A stretch of DNA of 21,787 nt from Seminavis robusta. Taxonomy: Eukaryota; Bacillariophyta; Bacillariophyceae; Naviculales; Naviculaceae. The first letter of the stretch is position 1. The number at the start of each line of letters is the position of its first letter. The DNA lies in assembly GCA_903772945.1 (NCBI GenBank), contig CAICTM010001833.1, positions 1 to 21,787 of the forward strand, in the 5' to 3' direction. Below, one piece after another: positions 8,187 to 17,076 of the stretch. The notes beneath the pieces are model-generated. The model saw nothing but the letters and a program-made list of their open reading frames with translations. It made no database searches and had not been told where the DNA came from. The translations under genes and the position numbers were made by a program.

Positions 8187-10960
8187 ATGGCGCCGTACAG
8201 CAAACTGTTTCACTGTGCAATATGGGGAACGGTTGCAATGGGAGCACTAGCATGGATCCCGCCCCATCCTGAATCCAAGGAGGAATGGGAGTCTGTTCAT
8301 GACATGAGAAGACGGCTTGGAATCTCTTATAACTACACCCCCCAGCAATTGCATCCAGAAATGTGCCGCTTTCTGTCAGAAGAAGATTGTATTGACCATG
8401 ATGAAGCTATGGGACAGCATGTGCAGTCACACAGGAGAATCCAACAACAAGTGAGATTGAGTCCAAAACTGGGAAAGATTAATGTAGGTCCTCTGGCACA
8501 TAAATTGCATCTGTTCATCCGCACCACAAAGAGTTTGACAAAGACGCATAACTAACTTTTTGTTTCAAGGTCCTTGTTGTGTTGGCAAGATTCACAGATC
8601 ACACTGACAGGGATATGATCCCTGTGCGAGACATCCGAGACTTTTGGCTCGTCAATATGAGAGATTGGTTCCGAGCCAATTCACAGGGTCGCTATGATAT
8701 TGAACCCACAGTCATTGACTGGCAAACAACAGACAACACAGAAGTGTACTATTCCATGGGGAAAAGAGGGATTGTGCCAGAATCACAACAAATCGCATGG
8801 CCAATCCTTGATGAGCTAGATGCGAGACCGGGTTGGGACTGGAGCAAGTTTGATGCAGATGGCAATGGAGAAATTGATTCGTTTGTCATCATGCACAGTG
8901 GCTACGGAGCAGAGACTTTTGAAACAGACTGCTATGGAACAACCTATGAAAACAGAATATGGGCTCATGGTAGGTTTGTTCTTTCTTCTTTGTGCTTGAG
9001 TGGTGGCACTGGCAACGGAGGAATTGTGTTGGTTCCTCACTGGCATTTGTCATTGTGTTCCTTCAGCTTTCAGTGCTTCAAGGAGGGGGGATTCCTGGTT
9101 CTCAGCAGACAGGAAAATTCGACTCAATGCATACACAGTGTCCTCGGCGTTCGACGCTGAGTGTGGGACAGTGCCAGCAAAAATTGGCCTGACAGCACAT
9201 GAGGTAGGCGGTGCTCCCCAAAGGGCCAAGAAATCAAAGCATGGAAAGATCTCTCATCATCTGCTTTTCCCTCATACCCACAGTACATGCACACTCTAGG
9301 TATATTGCTCGTGTTTGATGTTTAGTGGCTACAGTACAGTGAAATACCATGGTTCCCAACCTGTCTATGTTTCTTTAGGACTTGAGGATCTCTATGATGG
9401 TGTTGATGCTTTGGCTGCATCAGGTGTTGGTGCCTTTGACATCATGGCTTTTCCGTTAAGTTTGTGTTGCGTGCCAACTCCATTGTATCTATGAACTGGC
9501 ACTAACTCCTTCCTTACTGTACTTCTTTGGTTCCTATCTCCTTTTGCAGATATGGTATGGAATTGGTGCTCAATTTTGTTCTGTGCATTGCTGTTTCCTG
9601 ACACATGCTATCAACCTCTATAGGTCCAGCTGATGATGCAAATAATCCTGGTCATCTATCCCCTTGGAGCAAGGTGCTGGCAGATTGGCTAGAACCAGTA
9701 GAAATCACCAGTAATGGCATGTACAACTTGAAGGCTGCAGAATTATCAGATGAAGCATATAGGATCAATCTCAATGATTTTGGATCTCAATCAGAATATT
9801 TGTTGATTGAGAATAGGCAGCCACTGTTGTTTGACATCCACATTTGGGGAGCTGGTCTTGTTATTTACCATATTGATGACGCAGCGCCATTGCAAATGAA
9901 CCGGGGATATCCAGGTCAACCTGGCTGGCCACAAAACGGAAATCACTATCAGGTTGCAGTACTTCAAAAGGATGGCAATTACGATCTCGAACAGGGAGAG
10001 AACAGTGGAGATGCTGGTGACATGTGGCTTCCAGGTGATAAACTTGGTCCTGGAATGGGAGGGACTGTCTATCCAAATACTGACACATATCAAGGTGGCA
10101 TTATTATGGAGACTGGTTTGACCATCGAGGTCCTGAGACAGGAAGGCACTGATGTGACCTTTCGGATAGGTGGTCTCGATGAGGTTGAAAGCGTCCCTAG
10201 CCCTACTGCTTCCCCCACTCGAGCCGTCGCCTCTGAGACCCCAAACCCAACAGAACAGAGCGTTGAAACACCTGTTCCTGCCACTCCCGAGTCTCCTGAA
10301 ACCCTTCCGCCTACACCAACGCCTCCTTTGGGATCAGTAACAACCCAACCAACTGAAACTCCATATCTTGATCAATTCAGACCTTACGCAGAACGTCCAA
10401 CCATAGCACCGCCAAGCACAGAACGACCGACCATACCGGTAGCACCGCCAAGCACAGAACGACCTGGCACAGAACGACCAAGCACACCATATTTGTCAAG
10501 CTTCGGGTCGGCTCTCGAAATCGTAGCAACGCCACGGCCCCAGCCAGCAAATGGACTTCCTCAACCATCAGAATCACCTCCACCCCAATCGTCGTTTCTT
10601 TCCACATTTGACGTTTTTGCAAACTTGCGAGACGGTGGGAACGGATCGTACACAAAAGATACACAGGACACCAGCTTCATATTCACAAACTACGCATCCG
10701 TAACGCGAACTTCCGGTGGTAAAGACAAACCTTCCGAAGATAGCAAGGGCGGAGAAAGAATGGGCAAAGAGCCCTTGGCGTCCACCGCAATTGATGCCCA
10801 TGAAACAGATACGCAGGCCGAACAAACCACTGCTTTTGAGTCAACGAAAGAGATCCAAGGTATGAGCTCGTCATCAAGGAGGATGCGTGGTGGTGAGGCA
10901 GCATGCACGGCGGCTTGGGTGAGCACAGTCACCTTTGCCTTCATTCACCTCGTGGCTTAG
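8187..10960 (+). CDS. M6-family metalloprotease, copy 2 (GPI-like C-terminus)
   Basis: Seven exons: 8187-8483, 8570-8969, 9067-9203, 9284-9299, 9379-9454, 9550-9554, 9624-10960. Every intron is GT-AG, the exons sum to 2268 bases, and the frame stays open for 755 residues. A good signal peptide (residues 1-22, ending GALA before WIPPHP) is followed by a propeptide-like region to about 99. The core begins VLVVLARFTDHTD and has an EF-hand-like DADGNGEID loop. The motif H277-E-Y-M-H281-T-L-G-L-E-D287 follows, then DIMAFPYG at 304-311, and the core ends near 495. The tail is Pro/Thr-rich, with APPSTERPT repeats and three YLxxF-type motifs (PYLDQF, PYLSSF, SFLSTF). It ends in a hydrophobic stretch (AAWVSTVTFAFIHLVA) after small residues, resembling a GPI-attachment signal. 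The family would make it a zinc endopeptidase; surface anchoring is inferred. It diverges from copy 1 and converges on copy 3. Confidence 0.87.
9284..9299 (+). other. 16-base microexon carrying part of the zinc motif, copy 2
   Basis: TACATGCACACTCTAG lies between CCCACAG and GTATAT. Exon 3 ends in CAT GAG (His-Glu) and exon 5 starts GACTTGAGGAT, so only inclusion of this exon yields HEYMHTLGLED. Sequence and phase are conserved in the other two copies. Confidence 0.87.
9550..9554 (+). other. Predicted 5-base microexon (ATATG), copy 2
   Basis: ATATG lies between CTTTTGCAG and GTATGG. It converts phase 2 of exon 5 (ending CC) to phase 1 for exon 7 (starting GT) and yields PYG at residues 309-311. 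Without it the frame is lost. An alternative is one long intron from a weak donor at GTTTGT (9460), giving PLS instead of PYG. PYG matches copy 3, which favours the microexon. Confidence 0.58.
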
Positions 10961-11820
10961 AGAGGCTGAAGCGAAACCGCCCAGAATTGAATCCTTGACA
11001 GACGTGCGATGTGACAACTTTTGATTTTCAATCCATACAATAATCAAGTGTTCATAGCTCGTACACTGTGTGAGGTGGAACAAAGGTGCTCTCAAAACTT
11101 GTTCTGACTGAGCGCAAGAGTACAGTACTACAAAGTGGTAAAGAGATGTTGCCGATGAAGACCAACACAGCGTGTGATAAGGTTGGTAACAGATAGGCAT
11201 AATAATCTGAACTTTTGCAAAGAAGGCGTCCTGATAGCATTACGAATGGAGTTGAGTATATGTCACTTCTAATTATAGATGTCAACTCTCCAACCGGATG
11301 GCTGTCCATGCAAGTTGGCAGGGTCAACTCCCCAGGATTAGGCGGACTGCGTGTTGGTTGCATCTAGCGGTTCGGGTGATGAGAGTACTGGTACTGCTGC
11401 ACCAATGAGTCAACCAAGCAACTGAATCCACCTGCTCTAAGCCCCCGTTGGTATGAAGGGCGGCGTCTGGAACGGACCCATTTCATCGACTCTATGCACT
11501 TGGCTACTGTATGATCATACCGCCGCTCGCAGCCCGTTCGGGACTCTTGTGTACTCGGCTGGCTGCGTCTTCTCTACGGTACGGCAGCCAATGTGGTATG
11601 CATTGACCGTGCGAACAGGCCATATAGGTCCATGCGGTATTGTGGCAGAGAACAGAAATTCACTTCAAAGGTTATGTAGTGTTACGCTTTCTGGAAGCAT
11701 TGCGTTGACTCAAAACCGGAGAAGACCGTACTGCGGGATCACGAATGACGGATTGCCAAATGAGGAGTAACCCCAGCAATGGCTGTCGTAACATAGGTTC
11801 AAAACCATCCCTGGACGGAA
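10961..11820. other. Intergenic region between convergent metalloprotease genes
   Basis: 860 bases lie between the stop codons of copies 2 and 3. Short frames at 11052-11363 (-) and 11453-11770 (+) have no family-like sequence. No RNA gene or mobile element was recognised. Both 3' untranslated regions must lie here. Confidence 0.4.
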
Positions 11821-14576
11821 CTAAGCAAATTGGTGATTGCATCCAAGCTGATCATTCGGATATGAATCTTCTTCAACTATTCCGCCCTTGCTATTTTGGA
11901 TGGTAGCAAACGGATGCTTTCTGCATACCACTCCCAAACTGCATGGAAACAACCGATTGATGATTGTCAACACAGTCACGAATAACAAACAGAACAGTGG
12001 GCTCTGCCAGTGCGATTTTGCCCATGTCCAGAATGCTGAATCGATTGAATCAGCTGACGAAGATGGACTTCTTGGATTCCCTCCTGCGCTTTCTTCGCCG
12101 TTGGTTCGGTTCATGCTCATTTGGTTAGTTGTTGCGGATGAACCTGTGCCCACCTCACTCTCCTCCTCACCCTGTGGATCAGTTGCTTTTCCAAATGCTG
12201 ATGGGGGCAACCCATCACCTTGATGTACGCTTTGAAAGCCTGACAAGTAAGGGTCCGGTCCAATTCGACCTTCTGGATCGTCCCAATGTGGACTTCGTTG
12301 TTGTCTGTCGGTGGGGGTCGCAGTTAGTTGTCCATCAAATCCGCCCTGTTGTCCTACCGGCTCAACGAAAGGTTCAAAGGAGGAAAGGTAGCCTCTCCCA
12401 AATACTGGCTTTTGAGTTGGGGTAAGTATCTCTTTGTGGTTTCCAAATGAATATGGGATAGGGGCAGGCACAAAAGCAGCATTGGGGGTTGGTCTTGGCG
12501 GATTCATTGGCCCTGGCCCTGGGGGTGTGATTGTTGGCGCAAAGACTGGTAATGGCTTTGCAAGGCCTCCTGGCACAGTCTCAGCGCTAATACCCCCAAC
12601 CTGGAAAGTAATGTCTGTTCCAGTCTGTGAAATCACTGACAACCATACCCCAGTCTCCTGTACATTGCCGTGTTGGTAGCTGTCAGTGCTGGGATACACA
12701 GTACCACTCATTCCAGGGCCAAGCTTATCCCCAGGGACCCAAATGTCACCAGCATCACCACTATTCTTCCCTTTCTCTAGGTCGTACCTTCCATCTTTTG
12801 GCAACAGCGCAACTTGGTAGTGATTACCACTCCATGGCCAACCCTCTTGCCCTGGATATCCACGGTTCCTTTGAAGGTCTGCTGCATTGTCAATGTGATA
12901 TATGACCAATCCTGCTTGCCATATGTTAATGTCAAATTCCAGTGGTTGCCTGTTTTCTATCAAAAGATATTCAGAAGCTACTCCCTTGTCCGCCAAGGAA
13001 ATCTTGTAGGCTTCATCAGATATCTCAGCTGCTTTCAAATGATATATTCCATTAGAGCCAATGTTGATTGGTGACAACCATCCCGCAATAATCTTGCTGT
13101 AAGCACTGAGGTGTCCAGGATAATCAGCGTTGCCGTCTTGGCCCTGTGTTGCAAGAAGTTGAGATCGCTGCGACCAAGCCAAACAAAACGTGCTTTTTGG
13201 GACCAAGAGACTCACATAGGGAAACGCCATTATGTCAAAGGCTCCAATTCCAGAGGCTGCTAAAGGGTCAACACCATCATAGAGATCCTCAAGTCCTGAG
13301 GGGGAAAACAACAAAGTCAGATGTTGGCCATGTTTTGCAACAACCAGCATCAAGCAAAACCAATACCTAGCGTGTGCATGTACTGTGGGCATTTTCAGGA
13401 GCATTAGAACTTGCATGCATTGGTCTATTCATGTTGATGTTCGATGCACTTACTTCATGGACTGTCAAACCAATTTTTGCTGGAACAGTTCCACAGTCCT
13501 CATCAAAGGCTGATGCTACAGTGTACCCTGCCACTTTTATTTTCCCATCTTTAGACTGCCATGATCTTTGGCTTGTCCCTGAGAAAGCTACCATTCAAGA
13601 TCATTCACAAATCAACAAGAAGAGCAAGAGGTCAACGGTGAAGAACTGACCATGGTCTCCCTGCATGGAGAAAGAAAAGAAGACCTACCGTGAGCCCATA
13701 TGCGATTGTTGAAGTCAGCCCCAAAACAGTCAGTAGTTGTAGTCTCTGCTCCATAGCCAGAGTGTATTATGACAAGAGAATCAATCCTGCCATTTCCGTC
13801 CAAGTCAAACTGGCTCCAATCCCAGTTGGGTCTGTTGTCGAGCTTGTCAAGGATTGGCCACGCCATTTTTTGTGATTCCAAAACAATTCCCCTCTTCCCA
13901 AATGAATAGTATTCTTCAGTGTTATCTGTGGTGATCCAGTCAATGACAGTTGCCTTGATGCCATAACGCCCTTGAGAGTTGGCCTCCATCCATTGTGGAA
14001 CCTTCGTTTCCCAAAAGGTATCGACTAAGCTCTTGGGTACCAACTCTCGGTCAACGTGATCCGAAAAACGGATCATTAGCACCAACACCTACACAAGTAT
14101 GCTGTAGTGAGCGTTTGGGACGATGTCAAAGGTGCTCTGCCTGGCATGCCGTACTTCGATAATAAACATACATTGATCTTGCCAAGATTGGGGTTCCTGC
14201 GAGTCTCCTTCTGCAGAGCCTTGTGGTCTTCAACGTGCTCTTGCAAAGATATATCCATTTCCTCGCATTCGTCTTCTGTCAGGTACCGACACCACTCGGC
14301 GTTCAAATGTCGTGACGTTGTATAGTTGAATGGTTCCAAGTTCAGACGACGGCGCATATCCTGGACGGATTCCCATTGGAGCTTCGAGTCTGGATGTGGT
14401 GGGATCCATGACCAGCATACCGAAAATGCAAAGCTACAAAGCCACAGCGCTGCCGCTTTCACAGCAACAATCCGATTACTCGACATCATCATCGTCCACA
14501 ATTCGTCTCCGCGAACTGTTTCACTTCTTTCGTTCCCATGGGCTTGGGACCTTGCGATTTTTCGTTTACAAGACAA
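11821..14576 (-). CDS. M6-family metalloprotease, copy 3 (transmembrane C-terminus)
   Basis: Six exons: 14172-14576, 13689-14088, 13454-13587, 13367-13382, 13216-13295, 11821-13143. All introns are GT-AG; 785 residues from the first ATG. The start is probably later, at one of the three ATGs 14492, 14489 or 14486, because a clean signal peptide (VAVKAAALWLCSFAFSVCWS) follows directly, giving 755-757 residues like copy 2. The core begins VLVLMIRFSDHVD, has an EF-hand-like DLDGNGRID loop and the motif HEYMHTLGLED from residue 312, then DIMAFPY. The core ends near residue 530 at FQVGGI. The tail is Pro-rich with two YLxxF motifs (GYLSSF, PYLSGF). It ends in a membrane span (about 726-745) and a 40-residue tail, suggesting a type I membrane protein. 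It is clearly more diverged than copies 1 and 2 and lacks the intron that creates their 5-base exon. Intron 5 (13144-13215) is 72 bases with no stop in frame. Confidence 0.87.
13144..13215 (-). other. In-frame, stop-free intron 5 of copy 3
   Basis: A GTGAGT donor follows the Tyr codon of DIMAFPY, and the acceptor is AACACAG before GGCCAAGACGG. The length is 72 bases (24 codons) with no stop, so retention would insert 24 residues (starting VSLLVPKSTFCLAW) just after the presumed Met-turn without changing frame. Splicing is favoured because AFPYGQDG aligns with copies 1 and 2. Confidence 0.65.
13367..13382 (-). other. 16-base microexon carrying part of the zinc motif, copy 3
   Basis: It encodes YMHTL plus the first base of Gly, as in the other copies, between CCCACAG and GTATTGG. 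It differs from copy 2 by one silent base (ACG for ACT). Conservation in a more distant paralogue shows that the exon predates the duplications. Confidence 0.85.
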
Positions 14577-14723
14577 GCGCCACTTTTTGGCAACACAACC
14601 AGCTTACGGAAGATCCGGTACAGTTGTACACGTGGCCTGCCGTCCGTTTTGACTCACGCCCACACAATTTTGATTCGATTCAGAAGAATGTAGCAACTCC
14701 CATGGCAACACATCCAACCCAAA
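14577..14723. promoter_or_regulatory. Short divergent promoter region, metalloprotease copy 3 / DUF3605 gene
   Basis: Only 147 bases separate the two outermost start codons (about 231-237 if copy 3 starts at one of its later ATGs). Both promoters must share or overlap in this space. No element could be named with confidence. Confidence 0.45.
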
Positions 14724-15329
14724 ATGGCAAGTTCCGCTTCAAACACCGAAGCCGAGAAGGCGGACGAGGAGGCGATAGTTCTGCCAAAGCTCAAGTATGG
14801 GTACCGCACGGTGCCTCTTGAATGGCCAGAGCTGGTTCAAATCATCCAGGTGGAACAAGATCTGGCCAAGCTCTCTAGAAGTGTTGAGCAACAAACCTCC
14901 TACGCGATCTACATGCGTGATCTGAAACGGAAATGGAGCAGTGTTTATCATTTCATATTGCATTCCAAGTTTGGGTTTGCAAAGAGACAAGTTGCGGGCA
15001 CCGGTAACAATGAAGGCGCACTTGTATGGGAGTCGTATCCTCCCGTTTCGGACATAAAGGAGCCACAAAAAGCACTGGTGGAGAACGATTTCCCATACTA
15101 CAATGCTCCTGGTATTCAGCATTATATCCTCTGGAAGATTGGTGGAGATGTCACGGATCAAGAGATAGAAGAGGCTGGCCAAGATCTGCGAGCCAAGTTG
15201 GGGGATGTTTGTGGTGTGGTGCACTGGAAGAATCCACCGCATCTCAAGAGCTTGCCGGACATTGACCATGTACATATTCTGGTTCATAGGCAAACTACGT
15301 CAACCTCAGGTTCGGATCCTTCAGACTAA
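14724..15329 (+). CDS. DUF3605 family protein (GIG1-like)
   Basis: Single-exon frame of 201 residues. Pattern and order fit the eukaryotic DUF3605 family, which includes the fungal N-acetylglucosamine-induced protein GIG1. There is an N-terminal helix with LEWPELVQIIQ, then DLAKLSRS and a Tyr-rich helix. The signature NDFPYYNAPGIQHYILWK starts at residue 121, and HWKNPPHLKSLPDIDHVHIL runs to about 187. The biochemical role of the family is not established to my knowledge. There is no signal peptide or membrane span, so a cytosolic or nuclear location is likely. The length fits the family and the ATG context (CCAAAATGG) is acceptable. It is divergent from metalloprotease copy 3; no functional link is evident. 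I am fairly sure of the family from motifs, without a search. Confidence 0.8.
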   Translation: MASSASNTEAEKADEEAIVLPKLKYGYRTVPLEWPELVQIIQVEQDLAKLSRSVEQQTSYAIYMRDLKRKWSSVYHFILHSKFGFAKRQVAGTGNNEGALVWESYPPVSDIKEPQKALVENDFPYYNAPGIQHYILWKIGGDVTDQEIEEAGQDLRAKLGDVCGVVHWKNPPHLKSLPDIDHVHILVHRQTTSTSGSDPSD

Positions 15330-15607
15330 CTGCAAGTATTGCCCGAAGGTATTCGATGGCTTGTCGCTGCACCGAGAGGAAGCAATGGCGAGGAAACTCA
15401 GCCCAGGCTTGTCAGGAAACAGGGGGAATAGCTACGTGACGCAGCTGTGTGAAGTGCTGCATCAAGAGAAAAGCATGTTGAAGAGAAGCAGAACCATCGA
15501 CTCACTGTGCCAACATGAGACACAAAATTTGATAGACCATCATCGAGAGGGGTATCTGGTAGTAGCTACATCCATTCTAAACATGCTCGTAAGCGCCAGT
15601 TCTAATA

Positions 15608-17076
15608 CTACTTGTGATTGATGAGCCAACACATTCGATACAACAAATACCTAGCTTTGTCTTCCATGTCCCGAAACCGTGGTGTATTTCCCGTTTGGAT
15701 GTCCTGGTCAGATGCTCCAACGACCGTGACGCCCGCCACAACGCCTCCACCAAGATGATTCCATCGTGGTCGTAAGGAGTGGTTGTACGCCAACCTGCCT
15801 CCCCCGGCCTTGGCCAATCCACCTTGCTGTTGTTGCACGGCCTTGGACAAGAGACTGCCCTGTTTGCGACTGCAAGGCTCGCATTGAGGGAAAAAGCGAA
15901 AGCCAACTCGCCGTCCAAGCATGCGATTGTGCCACCGTGCATTCCATTCCTCTGCGACTGATTTTGGTGGCATGTGATCCCCTACAAACTTGGATCGACC
16001 CATTCTGGTACCACAGGTATGACAGCCCCATTGTTTCCCCCAGCGTTGCAAGGTGGCCTTTTGTGCCACATTGGCATATTTTTCGGTGGCGGGTATCCCG
16101 CGTCTTGCAAAGCTTCCAAGGTTCGTGTAGGAGGAGGGGGCAATGGCCCAGAATCTACCGCCCAACAACTTGAACGCTAGGAGTCCAAGAATGCAGCTAA
16201 AGACAAATAGACAAGGACAGTAAGAATGATTTGTTTTTTGGCAACCATCCAGCTACGCAATCTGTAGATTTGGTGAACTCACACTCGCACAGTGTGCATT
16301 GGAACTCGAACAAAACCAAAGAAATCAATGCATTCTCCTTTGGACAAACTTTTGTAAGACTGGTTCCAACCAGATGACGCTTCTTCCAATCTTTGTCTTG
16401 GTCCATCGGGCAAGTGATTCATAATGGAAGGCACCGTAGAAATCCTCCGACGCTTTTTATAAGTTTCCATTTGACCGTGTGCTACAATGGCCATGTGATG
16501 ACTCGCAATTGACGCCAAGCAAACGGACGCTGCTCCGAGAGAAGAAGGAATGATGCGGGGTCGAGTGCCTGTCGAAACCCCCAACAGAGCGAGTTGCGTC
16601 CACGTGGAAACTGCCAGCGTTGATCCAAAGGAAACAACCCCTGCCGCAATGGGCCAGGTTTCCTTGGGGCAGTGTGACACCACTACGTCCATTCCTGGCA
16701 AAAGGTTGTTGTTGTTCCAGAAGCTGTCCATGGCGCTTGATGATGATGATGTTTGTTGTGTCCTAGCTGGTGGTACCGGTACCGGTAGGGAACGGATTGC
16801 TGTCATGGTCCCTGTAAACAGGTCCAGAGCGGACCGAGGCAGTTGGAGAAAACCAATGACACGCCAGCAGAGCTGCAAAAACAATTTCCAAACTTCATTT
16901 TTCAAGTTTTCTGGCGCTGCTGGCTGCTGGGTACATGTACGGTAGAGGGGGTGATTGTCCAGAGGGGGTGATTGTCCAGAAAGATGCATATGACATACAG
17001 TACGGTACAAGAAAACTGTGGGCCCCTCGGATTGCTCACATTCCAAGAATTTACCAGCTAGGTTATATATCATCAC
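15608..17076 (-). CDS. Two-exon membrane protein with C-terminal Cys/His (HNH-like) cluster
   Basis: Exons 16283-17076 and 15608-16196, joined through a GTGAGT donor and a TCTTTAG acceptor (86-base intron), give a continuous frame of 460 residues. The join falls inside a hydrophobic stretch, VCILGLLAFKLLGG. Two further hydrophobic segments lie near 141-166 and 175-200, so two or three membrane spans are likely. The C-terminal part has C323-H-T-C326, then VGDH339MPPKS, then PQC370-E-P-C373-SRKQG: paired CxxC knuckles flanking a DHxxP motif, as in HNH-type treble-clef domains. The final catalytic Asn/His is not evident. I do not recognise the full protein. The start is uncertain: M91 (16806) gives 370 residues, and the region before it contains a 17-base tandem duplication that may be non-coding. 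The C-terminus after FRDMEDK is also unconfirmed. Confidence 0.62.
16944..16977. repeat. 17-base tandem duplication
   Basis: Two perfect adjacent copies of AGAGGGGGTGATTGTCC. It lies in the first 45 codons of the longest version of the membrane-protein frame (minus strand). A perfect tandem copy there suggests the true start may be downstream. Confidence 0.9.

Larger units (their letters stand above)
8331..10027 (+). repeat. Inverted-repeat arm B, nearly identical to 4953-6619
   Basis: This is the partner of the arm in copy 1. It starts at AACTACACCCCCCAGCA in exon 1 and ends at GACATGTGG in exon 7. Just past the end, copy 2 reads CTTCCAGGTGATAAACTTGG while copy 1 reads ATGCCTGGAGACACACTGGG: related protein, but a clear fall in DNA identity. 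Confidence 0.8.

Noticed and set aside
15205-15621. 138-residue plus-strand frame overlapping the DUF3605 gene end
   Set aside because: It overlaps well-supported coding sequence in another frame and has no family resemblance.
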